Shown here one piece after another: positions 11,558 to 23,847 of a DNA stretch of 64,000 nucleotides (positions within the stretch are counted from its first letter, which is position 1; every line of letters begins with the position of its first letter). The notes under the pieces are model-generated. The model was not told the DNA's origin. It saw nothing but the letters and a program-made list of their open reading frames with translations, and did not search any database. The stretch is from contig VXBA01005598.1 in NCBI GenBank assembly GCA_013399895.1, positions 248,001-312,000 of the forward strand, in the 5' to 3' direction. Made by a program: the position numbers and the translations under genes. This stretch comes from Serilophus lunatus (taxonomy: Eukaryota; Chordata; Aves; Passeriformes; Eurylaimidae).

Positions 11558-14500
11558 TAGCACTTGTGATACAGAAATGGAATGACAGTATGTGCCTTGG
11601 CAAATCCATTTGATCTGCTGAAACCAAGCTGTCTGTTTGCTTCTATAAAGGATGGCAATTCACGACATATCTGCAAAGAAAATGAAATACTTAATAGGTT
11701 TGATGCTGTGTTTTTAGACTTCAATTTATCAACTGATAGTTTCCTTTGGGGAAGGGAAAGAACATTACTGATTTTATCTTTCTTTCCTGCCATTTAGCAG
11801 TGTGAAAAGATCTACTCCTTGTTATATACGAGTTCACACTGATATCAGAAAAAGTTCTGCATGAGTGAATAAGAACATCTTAAATGGTAACTGAAGAGTT
11901 CTATACATGTCTTAACTTCAGTAATTACTTCAGCTTACAGCAGCACTTAATTTTTCTCCGTGAAATTGCATGCATGGGATTTCAAATCTGTGAACATTTG
12001 GTGAATTCCTGGAACAATTTTCACAGGATGTCTTCCAAAAGTGCAGGTCCTCCTCGTATCATAAATACTGATATGTATGAGTAGATGATTTGACTTGCTA
12101 CTACTTTTAACAGTCCTCCAGAATATTGTTGAGGAAACCAGCTGGTTACTGAATTTATTTTCAGAATTTAAAAATGATTTCTCACAAAAGCTTTGCTTTC
12201 ATCTTTGACTGTACATTTTTTTTAAGCAACTTTCATGGTAAGTTACTTTAGTACTTGCTGCTTATGACATAAATACAAAGTGTTTCTATACTCTAAATAT
12301 TAATCTCCTTATTGCCACTCTTTGAACAGAAAAAGAATGCAAACTGCCAGAGATTCAGGCTGCATGCATTATTTTCCCATGATAAATATCTCTTCCTTTT
12401 CTTCAGCCCTGCAAAGTACTTTTGTCCTTTATTTTCCACTAATGCTTATGATAAAAAATTAAATTACTGTTCATCCTTTCAATAAGTTTCCCTCAGAGAA
12501 TCTCTGCTAAAGAACAAACATTTAAAAGGAATGCAAAAGCCTTAGTTTTATACACAGCCCTACTATATTATTCATTGCAATGCATTTTTAATGTCACAGA
12601 AAGAAAAGTAAAATATATTTTAATTTCTGGAACTAGGCAGCCAAGTGATCCAGGGAATCACAAATTCACAAAGGCTGAAGATAGACAGTGCAAAATCAAC
12701 CCCACACCAAGCCCCAAACCTCCTACCCTCTGGTAACCTGAAGGTTTTCATGAGAGATTTGTGAAAACTCTTACTGGTCGAAAATCTCCTGAGACTGTCG
12801 CCATGGTGCACAGACGCTGGGAACCTCTGACCTAGAAGCATTAAATGTGCTTCAGACACGCTTTTTTCATTGAAGAAATAGGTCAGCAAGATTGAGATAA
12901 TAAAAGAAAAAAGGCTGAAAACAAGGCTATATTTATTAACATAGCTGTTGGGATTATGATGTAGGTTTCTCCTGCCTCTTCTCCTTATAAAGAAACCAGC
13001 CTTTTTTTCTTTCAGTACATTTGTTCATAAACAAACTTATTTTGACTAAATAATTGTGATGATTTATGTGAGCTTCCTTTTTGGTGTTTGAAACCTGGAT
13101 ACTATTTTACAAGAACAAAGAGTGAATAATATTCCTTGCTTTGTTTGTGAATTGTCAGGGCTAATGCTTTTCTTTGTGTTGTATTCTCTTGGAATTCAGC
13201 CATTTATCTTCAATCGACAAGAGTTACAGCATCTAGTGAAGAATCGATTTACAAACCTCTCTGAACATAAGACTGCAGATTAAACCTTATGGACACTGTG
13301 TTCTTCAAACATGAACACACCTTTTATTCTATACAATGGTGGAATTACATCATTGTTTGATATAATAAATGAAAAGCAGAGTAGGATTTTCAGCTTTTGT
13401 TCTCAAATTCGCAACAAAGAGTGCAATCAACTGTAATTTTCAAGCATACATTCTGAAGTTTGGAAATGTGTATGGTTAATGGGTATTTCCATAGACTAAA
13501 AAACTTATTTTGCTTTGTTATCTGCCAAACATCTGATGCAGCCCATCCATTACGAGACAAAATTGATCAGAAATTCAAGAACAATAGATACAGTTTACTT
13601 TTAAATAGTGACTGTGAGGACTAATAATTTTAAAAAACAATTACTCTAATGGTGAAATCATCTGTCCCATGTTTATCCCTGTTTGGGGAGAGGGGGGAAT
13701 GATGCCTTGGGGTTTTTTTTGCACATATTTCTGGGATTTTAGCTTGTCTGCTTGGTTTCTCACATGGGCCTCCTTGTTAGGGCTTTCCTACAATTTGTGA
13801 AGCTGTGTTTAGCATTCCTGTTGAGACAAACAGATTATAACAAGGATATCGTGTTTTCCAGAAGCTGCCTGCAAGGATATTGTGGAAGGCAAGACAGAAT
13901 AGAGGTCCAGAGAACCTGGAAAACTCCAGAGGGGCAGTTCTAGGCGTGGTCATAGAGGTGACATGGGACTCTGGTTGGATGTGTCAAGGATGTAAGAATT
14001 GATGAATATTATAAAGGTGGTTTGATAAGGAGGGCCAGCACATGCTTTTGGATCTGGAAGCTTCATTAAAGAATCTGCACTTTCTTCTATTAATATTGTT
14101 TGGAAGTTTTCTTCCTCGATTTTTTAAGGCACCATTACAAAAACAATTCTCAAAAACTGGGAACTTGTTATTATTTCAATTGTCCCTTATGGATTATAAG
14201 GATATTATTTTAACAGAAGAAGGGAACATATGTCAGTGCAGTTTGTTGATAATTCTCAAAAAGGGGACTTTTTAAAAAAAAAGATATTCAATTGTTTGAC
14301 AAAAATACTAAACCTATTGTAATTCTTGGTAAACATTAGTTCATCTCGCCCGCTCCTGCCTCAGTAATTTCTTTCTCTCATTTTGTCAAGGACAAAGTTC
14401 AGAGTTGCCTTGAGATGCACAGTTTGATTACAGGCTGCAAGTGGATTTCTCCTAAAGACATCAGAAGGTTTTATGGAATTCACCACTTACTCACACTAAA

Positions 14501-15264
14501 AGGAGAAGAGAGCACTTCGTTGTTAGTAAAGGTATTCACTGTTAAAAATAAGAGAGTAGAAAATGCCATTTTTCATGAAAGCCCTGTGGGAAAGAGTGTT
14601 AAGTGAAAAAAAAGCCAAATCAGAGATAACAAAATTGATTGTTGTTGAAACTAAATTCAATGTTGACGACAGTTTTCTGAGGAAGCCATTCAAGGTGTCA
14701 TTTAAACATTTTTGCAGTCCATTAATTCATGTTGATGAAGAAATCTCATTACAGTCTGGACAGGGAATGTTCAGAGAACCAAAACTAAATACAGGAAAGA
14801 AAATTATTGGAAGATACAAAGACAGAAGTAGTTGGATAAGTTTTACAAAAATTAGGATACAAAAAGAAATCATCATTCTGGGTAAAGCTGAAACGATGAT
14901 GGTATCATTGTAAGGAATGAAGATGTTTTTAAAATGAGACTGCTAAAATTTTTAGAAAGAACTTAAAGAGAGCAGTATTGTATAGTTTTAAACTAGATTT
15001 GAAGTGGGACAGTTACAAGGCCATGCTCAAGAGAGATAAGGTGTGGGAAAGGGAGAACTATAGTGACCACACCAGTAGCAAAAGGAGGCTTAAGAGGGAA
15101 CACCCCGAGCAAGCACAACCAGCCAAAATGGAATATGGGGCATCTCTTTGTACCTCTACTGGGAAATTGACACAATCAAATACTTCCATAAAGGGCCTGC
15201 ACATCAGGAGGGGTTCAAGAGAGTTGGTTGATATCAAAATATCAGACAGACAACGGTGATTAAT
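11558..15264. other. Unique AT-rich DNA, no gene seen
   Basis: There is no gene or recognised transposon. A minus-strand frame of 89 codons around 12620-12889 and a plus-strand frame of 116 codons at 14563-14913 match nothing I recognise. The segment 14980-15260, directly before the next CR1, has somewhat more balanced base composition and might be an unrecognised repeat, but I cannot assign it. Confidence 0.6.
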
Positions 15265-15672
15265 GAACTGGACATCTCTCTTACAAGGAAAGGCTGAAAG
15301 ATTTTGACCTTGAAAAGAGACATCTGAGAGGGGACTTCAACAACGTCTTTATTTGAAGGGAGGGTGTCAAGAGGTTGGAGCCAGACTCTCCTCAGTGGTG
15401 CCAAGAAGTAGGACAAGAGGTGATGCGCAGAAACTGATGCGCAGGAAGTTCCACCTGAATATGAGGAAGAACTTCTTTACTGAGTGGGTGACCACTCACT
15501 GGAATAGATTGCCCAGAGATGTTGTGGAATCTCTCTCACTGGAAATATTCAAGAACTATCCAAATGCAATCCTGTGCCATGTGCTCTGGGATGACCCTGC
15601 CTGAGCAGGGAGATTGGACCACATGACCCACTGTGGTCCCTTCCAACCTTACCCATTCTGTTATTCTGTGAA
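15265..15672 (+). mobile_element. CR1 LINE 3' end, plus strand
   Basis: This is a 5'-truncated CR1 copy of about 410 bp. It contains the ORF2 C-terminal segment, a short 3' UTR with TGACCCTGCCTGAGCAGGG, then GGTCCCTTCCAACC and the classic CR1 tail of 8-bp units (ATTCTGTT, ATTCTGTG). This subfamily differs from the copies at 10.4 and 31.1 kb in its C-terminal sequence and tail unit. The 5' part (15265-15350) has lost sequence relative to the family. A small internal duplication (GATGCGCAGAAACT / GATGCGCAGGAAGT) is visible near 15422-15452. Confidence 0.92.
15353..15604 (+). pseudogene. CR1 ORF2 C-terminal fragment
   Basis: This is an 83-codon open frame with the CR1 ORF2 C-terminal blocks: KGGCQEVGARL, SRTRGDAQKL, FHLNMRKNFFT and HWNRLPRDVVES, then LEIFKN, ending at a TGA at 15602-15604. 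The frame is open from the truncated 5' side to the natural stop. It is only the tail of ORF2 with no catalytic domain, so it is a dead fragment. Confidence 0.88.
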
Positions 15673-16757
15673 TACAAAAAAGGAAAGAATATACAAAATG
15701 ATTAAGCTGAGAGAACCACAGTGGTTAAAGAAAAATATGATACTAAAGAAAATGTTGGCAGCATTTTGACTCTACAGTCAGTTATGATGGAATTATGTAT
15801 GAGAGAAAGAAGTATGAAAGAACTGACTGCCATTAGTAGTTGAAATTACTTGGTTAAAAGATACTGCTGAAATACAACTTAGGAAAATCATGGTGACTGC
15901 AATAATTTGCAGATAGAAGCCATTTTAAAGAGTAAAAGAGGAAGACAGTTAGGGCAACTTCAAACCAGACGGAAGCTGCACTTCTTGCATATGCATGCTC
16001 TGCTGGGTGCCGAAGAAAACAAGAAGGCCAATAATGATGCTTGTCCTTTTCATAGACTTTTGTTTCAGCTTGATTTGAAACACTGTGGAAAGCTGCAAAG
16101 TCACATGGTATTCAGATATTATAACTGCAATTATGAAAGCTGTGTTCAAAGACTCGTGTAGCATTATAAAAAAATAATGAAAAATTAAACAAGTCCAAAG
16201 CTTGATATAATATAAGGAAACATAGAATCACTACAGCGTTTCATCATATTCTTAAACTAGACAGTAAGAATGATAAATGAGGTAGAGGGCATGACTTGAG
16301 ATGATCTAAAGTTAAGCTCCTTAACTAACACAGATGACATCACATAGCTGAAAAAGAATGCTTGAATTATTGATGAATTAAATTAATAATTAACCTTGGA
16401 AGATTGGTTTGGTCAACTTTGACTCATAATAAATGCCAACAAGATGAAGTGGCTGTAACATGAAAATGAAGAAATAGGACAGGAAAGTGAAATATAGCAT
16501 CTGTTAAGTCAAAGAATATGCAAGACTCCTGTGTGCACCTTTCCCACTGCTGACGTTTCCTTAAGAATGAGACTAAAATAAGTGCTACACAGTGACTGAT
16601 GAAGCTATAAACTGATAAAGACTTTACTTCTCAAAGTGCAAACATACCAAATCTGCACATTAGCAGGCATCATTACTCTATGGGCTGGAAGCAGTTACTT
16701 TACATGAGAGAAACAACTGAGGCATTTAGTATTAGAACAATTTGAAAGATCCCTAGT
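15673..16757. other. Unique AT-rich DNA, no gene seen
   Basis: There is no gene or recognisable repeat between the two CR1 copies. An ATAGAATCACTACAG string at about 16214 resembles a CR1 tail in reverse, but the flanking sequence does not continue the match. Confidence 0.65.
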
Positions 16758-16893
16758 ATTCACAGAACCATAGAACGATTTGGGTTGGAAAGGACCTTAA
16801 AGATCATCTAGTTCCAATGCCTCTGCCAGGGACAGGGACACCTTCCTCTAAACTATGTTGCTCAGAGCCCCATTCAGCCTGGCCTTGAAGAAT
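16758..16893 (-). mobile_element. CR1 LINE 3' end, minus strand, 136 bp
   Basis: The reverse-complemented CR1 3' terminus is visible. It has tail remnants (CACAGAACCATAGAACG), then TTGGGTTGGAAAGGACCTTA and AAGATCATCTAGTTCCA, then the 3' UTR block ending near CAGCCTGGCCTTGAA. Only the last 136 bp of the element is present, typical of severe 5' truncation during CR1 integration. Its 3' UTR type matches the longer copy at 42.65 kb and differs from the others in the window. Confidence 0.9.
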
Positions 16894-18442
16894 TTGAAAG
16901 TAAAAAGTGAAAAGATTAGCATTAGGTAAATCTTAATATGAATATTAAGCAAAAAGATTTTGCATGAAGAAAGTAAAAGGAGAATTCTATATGTAGCCAA
17001 GAAGCCCATTGGATATATTTAAAAGATAATGGCAATAACACTGTAGAAGATATAACTATACACAGAAAAAGTCCACAATAAATCATGGAAACACACCAAA
17101 GTGCCTAGTAATCAACTGGCCATTAACTGATATTAATTCAGGGATTATTAAGAAAAAGTGGCCTGTGCACGAATGACCTATACAGCCCCTCTTGTGTGAA
17201 ATGATATTTTGTGATAAAAATATGAAAAATGGACAAAACCAATGGATAACCGTATTCTTTGAAAAAATGATTTATTTTCACTTCTTGACACAAATGGAAG
17301 GGAATAATATCCTTTGGTATAGTTTTCCTTCAGACATACTACACTAGACACACAGAATCTCTCCTGGTGAATTTCTCTCACAAAAGGAAGTTTGAATGCT
17401 CCTTGTAAACCAGATGGGCTAGAATGCATCATTTGCAGGATTCTTTACCCTAGTTGTGATGTCTGCAGTTTCACAATACAGATAAATGCTCCTTCACTCC
17501 TTGAGAATGGGCTTGTGAAGTGATCAGTTTACTATAGACATGAAACAAAAAGAGACTTCCTTCTTGTTTTCACCAGTCTTGCACTTCTGTTAATATGTCA
17601 TTGGCTATCTACTTACTATTTAGTCCTTTTTAAACCTGTGCTTTTTGCACAGGTGTTTTCTTTTCTGGAAAATGCTCAGATATAGAAGCATGCGTGGTGG
17701 GGTGGGACAGGGTGAGAGGAGGTAGAAGGGAGGAGGTGTGATCACAACAAAGCTAATTTATTTCCAAAACATGTGTATTCTATGGATGTTGCAAAAGACA
17801 CCCACGCAGCTGTGCCTCAAAGGTATGGTGAGCTATGGGGCAGTGTGTCTCACATGCAGAAGTACTCCTGCCTGCATTCCTTGTGTCAGTGTATGTCATA
17901 GAAGGTAATTTAATAGACATCCTGCAGCAGTGCTAGTCCCTCAGGTGTATCAGCATCTGTCACCTGCTTTTCTTCTCAACCTAAGTTTCAGTATTTTCCC
18001 TCTGAAATGAATGGCTTCATTTCTCTTCCTCCTCACACAGAATTGTCTTTGGCACTTCTGCTATCTTGCATTTTTGCTGGGAGAAAACTGGTTTCCGAGA
18101 ATTTATTTGATCATTTCTTCATTATTTCTGGTACTATTTACCATGTAACTGAGTCTTTTCTGATTAGTATAAGCACAAGAACTAACCAAGACGAATCATT
18201 CCTAAGAGAAAAGTTTAAAACAGTCAGATGTTGACAAAGACCTTTTGTAAGCCTTGCTTAATGCTTTTGTTTTTTCCTTAATCTGCCTCATCACTCTTCA
18301 GAAATGATCAACAGAATCCAGTTGCCTTGTGTGAAAGGACATATATTATCAATTTAAGCATTGCTTCAGCTGCCTAGAGTTCTATAATGTAAATCATACT
18401 GCATAACAACTAGGGAAGAAATATTAAGTTCAGAACACACAT
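16894..18442. other. Unique DNA, no gene seen; one G-rich patch
   Basis: I see no gene or transposon. A purine/G-rich patch at about 17696-17737 holds four runs of three or more G on the plus strand. The rest is ordinary AT-rich sequence. Confidence 0.65.
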
Positions 18443-18717
18443 CTCTCCAGTGGTTTAACTCCAGTCAGTAACTCAGCTCCACGCAGCTGCTTCCTCACTC
18501 CCCACCAGGGGGATCAGGGAGAGAACTGGAAGACTAAAACAGGAAACTCGTGGGTTGAGAGTGTTGAGATAAAGACAGTTTGATAGGTAAAGCAAAAGGT
18601 TGCATACAAGCCAAGCAAGACAAGAAATTAATTTACTGCTTCCCAAGGTCAGGCAGGTATTCAGTCATCCCCAGGAAAGCCAGGCTCCATCATGCATAAT
18701 GGTGACTTGGGAAAATA
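18443..18717 (-). mobile_element. Endogenous retrovirus LTR, minus strand, left part (interrupted)
   Basis: Read on the minus strand, this is the 3' half of an avian retroviral LTR. It contains TTTGCTTTACCTATCAAACTG, then CTCAACCCACGAGTTT, and ends GGAGTTAAACCACTGG, like the plus-strand LTR next to it. The LTR stops at 18717 and resumes at 19315, because another LTR is inserted in it. The outer boundary near 18443 is approximate and no clean target duplication was seen. Confidence 0.82.
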
Positions 18718-18990
18718 TGTTGGTTTTAGCTGGGGTAGAGTTAATTTTTCTTCATAGTGGCTAATATGGGGCTATGTTTTGTATTTGCACTGAACACAAG
18801 GCTGATAATACAGAGGTGTTTTTATTATTAATGAACAGTGCTTATACAGAACCAAAGCCTTTTCTGCTTTTTGTACTGCCAAGCTGGTGAGGAAATTGGG
18901 GATGGATGGGATGCTGGAAGGAGACACAGCCAGGAGAGGTGACCCAAACTGTGCAAAGGGATATTCCAGACTATATAACATCACACTCAG

Positions 18991-18997
18991 TATATAA
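18991..18997 (+). promoter_or_regulatory. TATA box of the nested LTR
   Basis: TATATAAA-type core (TATATAAAG) about 274 bp into the LTR and about 190 bp before the polyadenylation signal, the usual U3 position. Transcription would begin about 25-30 bp downstream, near 19020. Current activity is unknown. Confidence 0.65.
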
Positions 18998-19183
18998 AGT
19001 GGGAGGAAGAAGAAGAAAGGGGAAGATGTTTTGGGTAATGCCATTTGTCTTCCCAAGTAACTGTTATGTGTGATGTGGCCCTGCTCTCCTGAAGCATCTC
19101 TCCTGAACGCTTGCCTACCCATGGGAAGCAGTGAATTATTTCCTTGTTTTCCTTTGCTTAAGTGTATGGCTTTTGATTTTCCT

Positions 19184-19189
19184 ATTAAA
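19184..19189 (+). promoter_or_regulatory. ATTAAA polyadenylation signal of the nested LTR
   Basis: ATTAAA in the context CCTATTAAACTG. The same context is found in reverse in the outer LTR (as ATCAAA) and is a conserved feature of this LTR family as I remember it. Confidence 0.6.
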
Positions 19190-19314
19190 CTGTATCCATC
19201 TCAACCCATGAGCTTTCTGGCTTTTACCCTTCCTATTCTCTCCCTGATCCCACCAGTGGCAGAGAGCATGCAGCTGAACAGGCCTTGTTTGCTGGCTGGG
19301 GTTAAACCAAGACA

Positions 19315-19590
19315 GATTACAAATGCCAGCACTCCAAATGTCTCCTTCTCCCTACTTCTTGCCCTAGCTCTATATGCTGAGTATTACACCATATTGTATG
19401 GAACATCCTTCTGGACAGTTGGAGTCAGCTGTCCTGACTGTCTCTTCCCATCTCCTTGTGCACTCCCAGTGCAAGCTCTGCTCAGGAAAACATTCCTGTA
19501 TTATCAACACTGTCTCCAACACAAATCCAAAACATAGCCCCATGCCAGCTGCTATAAAGAAAGGTAACTCCATCTCAGCCAAAACCAGCA
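19315..19590 (-). mobile_element. Endogenous retrovirus LTR, minus strand, right part (interrupted)
   Basis: This is the 5' half of the interrupted minus-strand LTR. Read on the minus strand it begins near 19590 with TGGTTTTGGCTGAGATGGAG, passes a degenerate TATA region near 19370 and reaches GAGACATTTGGAGTGCTGG, where the inserted LTR breaks it. These blocks align in order with the first half of the plus-strand LTR at 18718-19010. The two outer halves together give about 550 bp, close to the length of the nested LTR. Confidence 0.82.
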
Positions 19591-21746
19591 AAACCTGCCA
19601 TTGCAAATTTAGAAATGTAAATAATAATTAAAAAAGTGCATTCTTTCTGTCAAAGATTTTGCATTGAGCTATACCATTTTGTACTGTCAGCCTTTAACAA
19701 TATTTCAGTCTTCTCACTTATCAGAAAGAAGCACTCTTGCAGGATTGGAAATGAACACCTTTCATCTGTACAAATTCAAATATTATTTTAAATTACAAAA
19801 TATTACTTTGAAACTAGTTACATAAATTCTTGAAAATATGTAATACTTGCCCTATGACATAACCTAGTTAAACTCAAATCTACTGTGTATGGAGAACTTT
19901 GCCAGGCAGTTACGTAGAGTTGAAAGGCATCTTGATATGCTTGTGCAGATCTCAAAGACATCAATGGGGAACAAATGCAAAGAGAAAGGACAGTCAAGTC
20001 CCTTATAAACAACTCATTTTGTTTCAAATCTTCATGTGTATTACTCTGGATGACACACTTCCTTAACTACAATATCGTAGAACAACCCTTTAAGGCCCTA
20101 TTATTCAATGTATAAGATTTTAAACATGATAGTTGCTTTCTGCAAAACCTGACTTGGCAAAGTGGTCTCGGACTTTTAAATATTTTATATTCCTTGTGTT
20201 GTAGATTATCTGCAAATAAACAAATGTAATTTTACAGACGATTTCTTCAGAATCATTTAAGTGTAGTGCATAGCTTCACAATGTGTCTGCTCTGACTTCT
20301 CAGCATTTTTTCTATTTTATTGGGCAAATTCCATTTTTCTGGCTCTGCACATGAAACATTTCTAAACAAAAGTCAACAAGACAACAAAGTATTTTAGATG
20401 CAAAATTTTTGGCACATCTTTTACATGTGACTTTCATCCCCTGTCACTATTCATTTTTCTGAGAGGAAAAATGGTCTTCCAAATACGGAGCTCAAGAGTA
20501 AGAGAAACCTGAGTTGCAACTCAGTGTCCTTAAATTCTTTTTTGTTGATGACAAGTATTCATTGCAAAGTTTTCATATTCTTTTGCCATTGCACAAATTT
20601 ACAAAGAATGAACATTTTCTAAACAAGTGTTTTTTTCCAAACAATTATCACTGTTTCCAACAGCAGTCTGGCACCTTCTGCTTTACTGGACAATGGACAA
20701 AGAATAAACTACTTAGTTTATGTTAATAACAGGTTTTTCTATGATATTCTGTTCATAGAATCCTTAATTACAAACATTTTATATAACAACTCTTACTACA
20801 TCTAAAAATATATTTTTAAATCTTTTAAAGTCTGTTCTTCTTTACAGATTGACTAGCCCTTCATGAAAAGACATATAATAAAATAATGAAGAAAATATGA
20901 TTTTACTAGCTTTCTTCCAAAACTTTCTGATATAAAAAAGAGACACAATAGTAAATAATTAAATAAATAAATAGAAACGACCATGCCCTAAACCACAGGA
21001 GTATAAGTTTGAGATTTCTGACAAGGACATTACGCTCTCTGTCTTTCATACCCTACATCTTGACCTGAAGACGTTACTTGACCTTCAGTCTTTTGGGATG
21101 CTGAATGTCGGTAAAAATGTGCTTTGAGAGTTAAGGAAAGGGAAAATCTCTTAGTAGTTCATGGTAGTTGAATGGACAAGTTGTCACAAGATTAATTGAA
21201 CTTCTATGCCAGCCCTATTAGCCACTTACTCCTATGACCTAAGTCACTTCTCTTCTCTGTTCTCTGCCTTCTACTCTGAATTTTTGGACTGAAATGTCTG
21301 GTCAGGCTAAAGTAATTTTGGGATGTATTTGTAGAGAGCTTGACGCCATGTGGGGTTGGTCCATTTCTGATTCTTATGTACTGCTCCACAGGAAAGAAAT
21401 CAGAATGGACACTTAGAGGAAAATTAAAATTTTTGTTCTTTGCAATGACATATGCTTACAGTATACTCATTTCACCTTATTCCAGACCCCTATTATTGCT
21501 TTGCAGCTATTGGCCCCTCTTGTGCCATTGCCAGATTTTTCGGGGAGGCAGTAAAGTGGGAATCATTTTTTGACATGAATCATTTCACTAATGTACTGCA
21601 CAGAATGCAAAATATTTCTTAAGATGATTCAGAGGGATTGGAAGATGAAGTATGAAGCTCAGTTCTGAGGATATGGTGTTATTCAGGACTCTGTGAGAAA
21701 ATGGATGTAACTTAAGGAAAACTTTGCAGATTCATATCTATATACG
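19591..21746. other. Unique AT-rich DNA, no gene seen
   Basis: There is no gene or recognised transposon. An AAAT-rich stretch lies near 20955-20975. Confidence 0.65.
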
Positions 21747-22273
21747 TGTTGTTGGTTCAGCCCAGCATCAGAGCTGCTTGCACACTTCCCCCGGCTCTTC
21801 CTCCCACTGGGGGAAAGAATAAATGGAAAACGAAAGCGAGAAAACTTGGAAGGTCAAGATAACAACAGCAATATCAACAACGACAACAACAATAATAATA
21901 ATTGGAAGAAGATAGAAGAAAATAAACTAAGTGATGTAGCCAACCACTGATGCCCAGCCAGTTCCTGAGGAAATTATGGTTAAACCTCTTAAATCTTTCT
22001 ATTTCCTCTTCTGTTGCTGGTGTTATATAGTATGCAATATCTCTTTGATTAGGTTGGGTGATCTGTCCAGTTGTCTTCCCTCCCAACCTATTGCACAACA
22101 TTCCAGGGCTCCAGAGAACAAAGTGAGAAACAGAGAAAGGTTTGACGCTGTCCAAGCATTGAGCAGCAGAAATGAGAACATCAGTGTATTATCAAAATTG
22201 TTTTGGTCAAAAATCTAAAACAGTCCCATATGAGCTGCTATGACGAAAATTACCTCTATCCAGGTCCAGTACA
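21747..22273 (-). mobile_element. Endogenous retrovirus solo LTR, minus strand
   Basis: This is a diverged 527-bp LTR related to the pair at 18.4-19.6 kb. Shared blocks include GATGCCCAGCCAGTT (21948), TTCTATCAGTGT-like sequence near the right end, and a right terminus of the form ACCTCTATCCAGGTCCAGTACA (minus-strand start TGTACTGGACC). On the plus strand the ends read TGTTG...GTACA. A TATATAA box is present on the minus strand (plus 22023-22029). A CAA/AAT trinucleotide stretch lies at 21860-21902. I found no clear polyadenylation signal and no convincing target duplication, because the flanks are simple AT sequence. Confidence 0.75.
21860..21902. repeat. CAA/AAT trinucleotide microsatellite inside an LTR
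   Basis: An impure run of CAA units passes into AAT units. It lies in the transcribed part of the minus-strand LTR, where related avian LTRs, as I remember them, also carry A-rich trinucleotide repeats. Confidence 0.8.
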
Positions 22274-22994
22274 ATATATATTAGAGAAATAGTAATTTTT
22301 TTTTCCCCTGGCAAAACCAAAGTCAGAGTTGCTGCATATCTTTTTTCTGTAATAGCTGATAAGCAATTAAAAGTAATTTAGAGACTGAAGTTACTTGCTC
22401 CTCTCAAGGGGATTGCAGAGAAAACATACAATCCCAAATTAAAGCCTTTGCATAAAAAGTTTGCCCTTTTTAACCTGTAAGGGGAAGAAGCATATCACAA
22501 GCTGTTGTATGAAGTGATTATCCATATGGTTCCATATTTAGAAGCTACAGAATATAGAATACATATTTACCATTGCTATAGTGTACCAAATTCTATGTTT
22601 ATAGAAGTAGGTGATATTCTGTGCTCAGATACCATGTTTGAAAAGTCAAGTACTTTTTGGTCAAAATTATTTGCAAATATATTACATTCATGGAGGTTTT
22701 TTTGTTTGTTTCAAATTATATCTGTCCAAACCCCTTGAAAGCACATTAAGGTTCAAAGTGTTTCGTTTCAGTAGTATAGACCTGATAAACAACTGTATAT
22801 TGAAAGTCTTCTTGGGGGTCAGCTGAAAATCAAGCTTTTCGTCCCATTCTGAACACAGTTTCAACAGACCTGTCCCTGTTTGTAACATGTAGTATTTCCA
22901 TAGCATCCTACATTCTCTGTATCTTGTAATCTGTTCTAAATCTAAAGCCTACAAACTTGACATATTTTGAAAATAACAATATTCTGATCTCCTC

Positions 22995-23015
22995 TTTTTT
23001 TTTTTTTTTTTTTTT
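22995..23015. repeat. Poly-T run, 21 nt
   Basis: A simple homopolymer. No associated retrocopied gene could be seen on either side. Confidence 0.95.
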
Positions 23016-23847
23016 CCCCATGGATATGTGTCCGAGCTCCCACTGCTCACAGCAACTTGTAAAGCTTTGTGTCTGCTGACAGATGTTATACTGAATCACA
23101 GTAAAATGTGGTGTGTACACAGCATGGTGGGAACTTGAGTGACCCCATGCAGATAAGCTCATTTGTGTTTTGAGTTTATATGAATACCTTGTAGGAAGAT
23201 GGTTGAGCTGCACAAAATTATTAGCAATACCTTTGATAATGTACCCTGAAAATATGGTCCCTGGAATATGCCACAGTTGTTCAATACTAAGGAACATGGC
23301 AGTGCTACAATAGGAACTTTGCACCTGAAAGAAATCACACTGGTGCAAATAGAGAGTTTAAATATTTGAAAAGCTCACAGATTAGTTCAACTATGAAAAA
23401 GAAGTTACTGACATATAAATCTTGAATCAAGGATCAATCGTTAGAAAAATCAGTTTTCAAGTATTTGTTTTCTTAGGCAAATAAAGACTGTCCAGAAGGA
23501 AAGTCACAGTGCTTTCAGGTTCTTTATTTCCTCAGGCCACCTCTACCACATCTTCTGTCTTCCTGCACTGTTCTGAAGGTGAGATCAAAGTTTTCCCTTA
23601 GTAGGCACTGCAAGAGAGGGACAGGCATAATTGTGTTGGGAGGAACAATTCACTTTTATTTAAAGTTTCTGAAGACACTCTGTGTAAGTAAGGGCTTGCT
23701 CAGTAACAGTATTGATTCCTATCAGAGATTATTGCATCTTCTAATGCAATACCAGATAGAAATTTTTCTTACACTCTTGGAAGAATTGTAATAACAAGAA
23801 TGATTCAGATGCCTCTGTAACAAGACTACTAATGTATAACAGTAATA

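Larger units (their letters stand above)
18718..19314 (+). mobile_element. Solo LTR of an avian endogenous retrovirus, plus strand, nested
   Basis: This 597-bp LTR starts TGTTGGTTTTAGCTGGGGTA and ends GGGGTTAAACCAAGACA, so it has the TG...CA ends of a retroviral LTR. It contains a TATA box (18991-18997) and an ATTAAA polyadenylation signal (19184-19189) in the right order. No gag, pol or env sequence lies next to it, so it is a solo LTR, probably left by recombination between the two LTRs of a provirus. It sits inside an older LTR of the same family in the opposite orientation. The flanks (GAAAATA on the left, GATTACA on the right) could be decayed forms of one target duplication but are not identical. 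Confidence 0.87.

Noticed and set aside
14563..14913. 116-codon plus-strand frame
   Set aside because: The composition is that expected from AT-rich DNA (rich in Lys, Ile, Phe), with no domain, no neighbouring exon-like signals and no recognisable similarity.
16204..16240. Another CR1 tail (ATAGAATCAC)
   Set aside because: Only about 10 bp matches and the following bases do not continue as CR1.
19070..19537. 155-codon plus-strand frame
   Set aside because: It spans the junction of two nested LTRs of opposite orientation and has no protein similarity that I recognise.
22908..23348. 146-codon minus-strand frame
   Set aside because: It is held open across a 21-nt T run that gives a lysine run, and the rest has no recognisable content.
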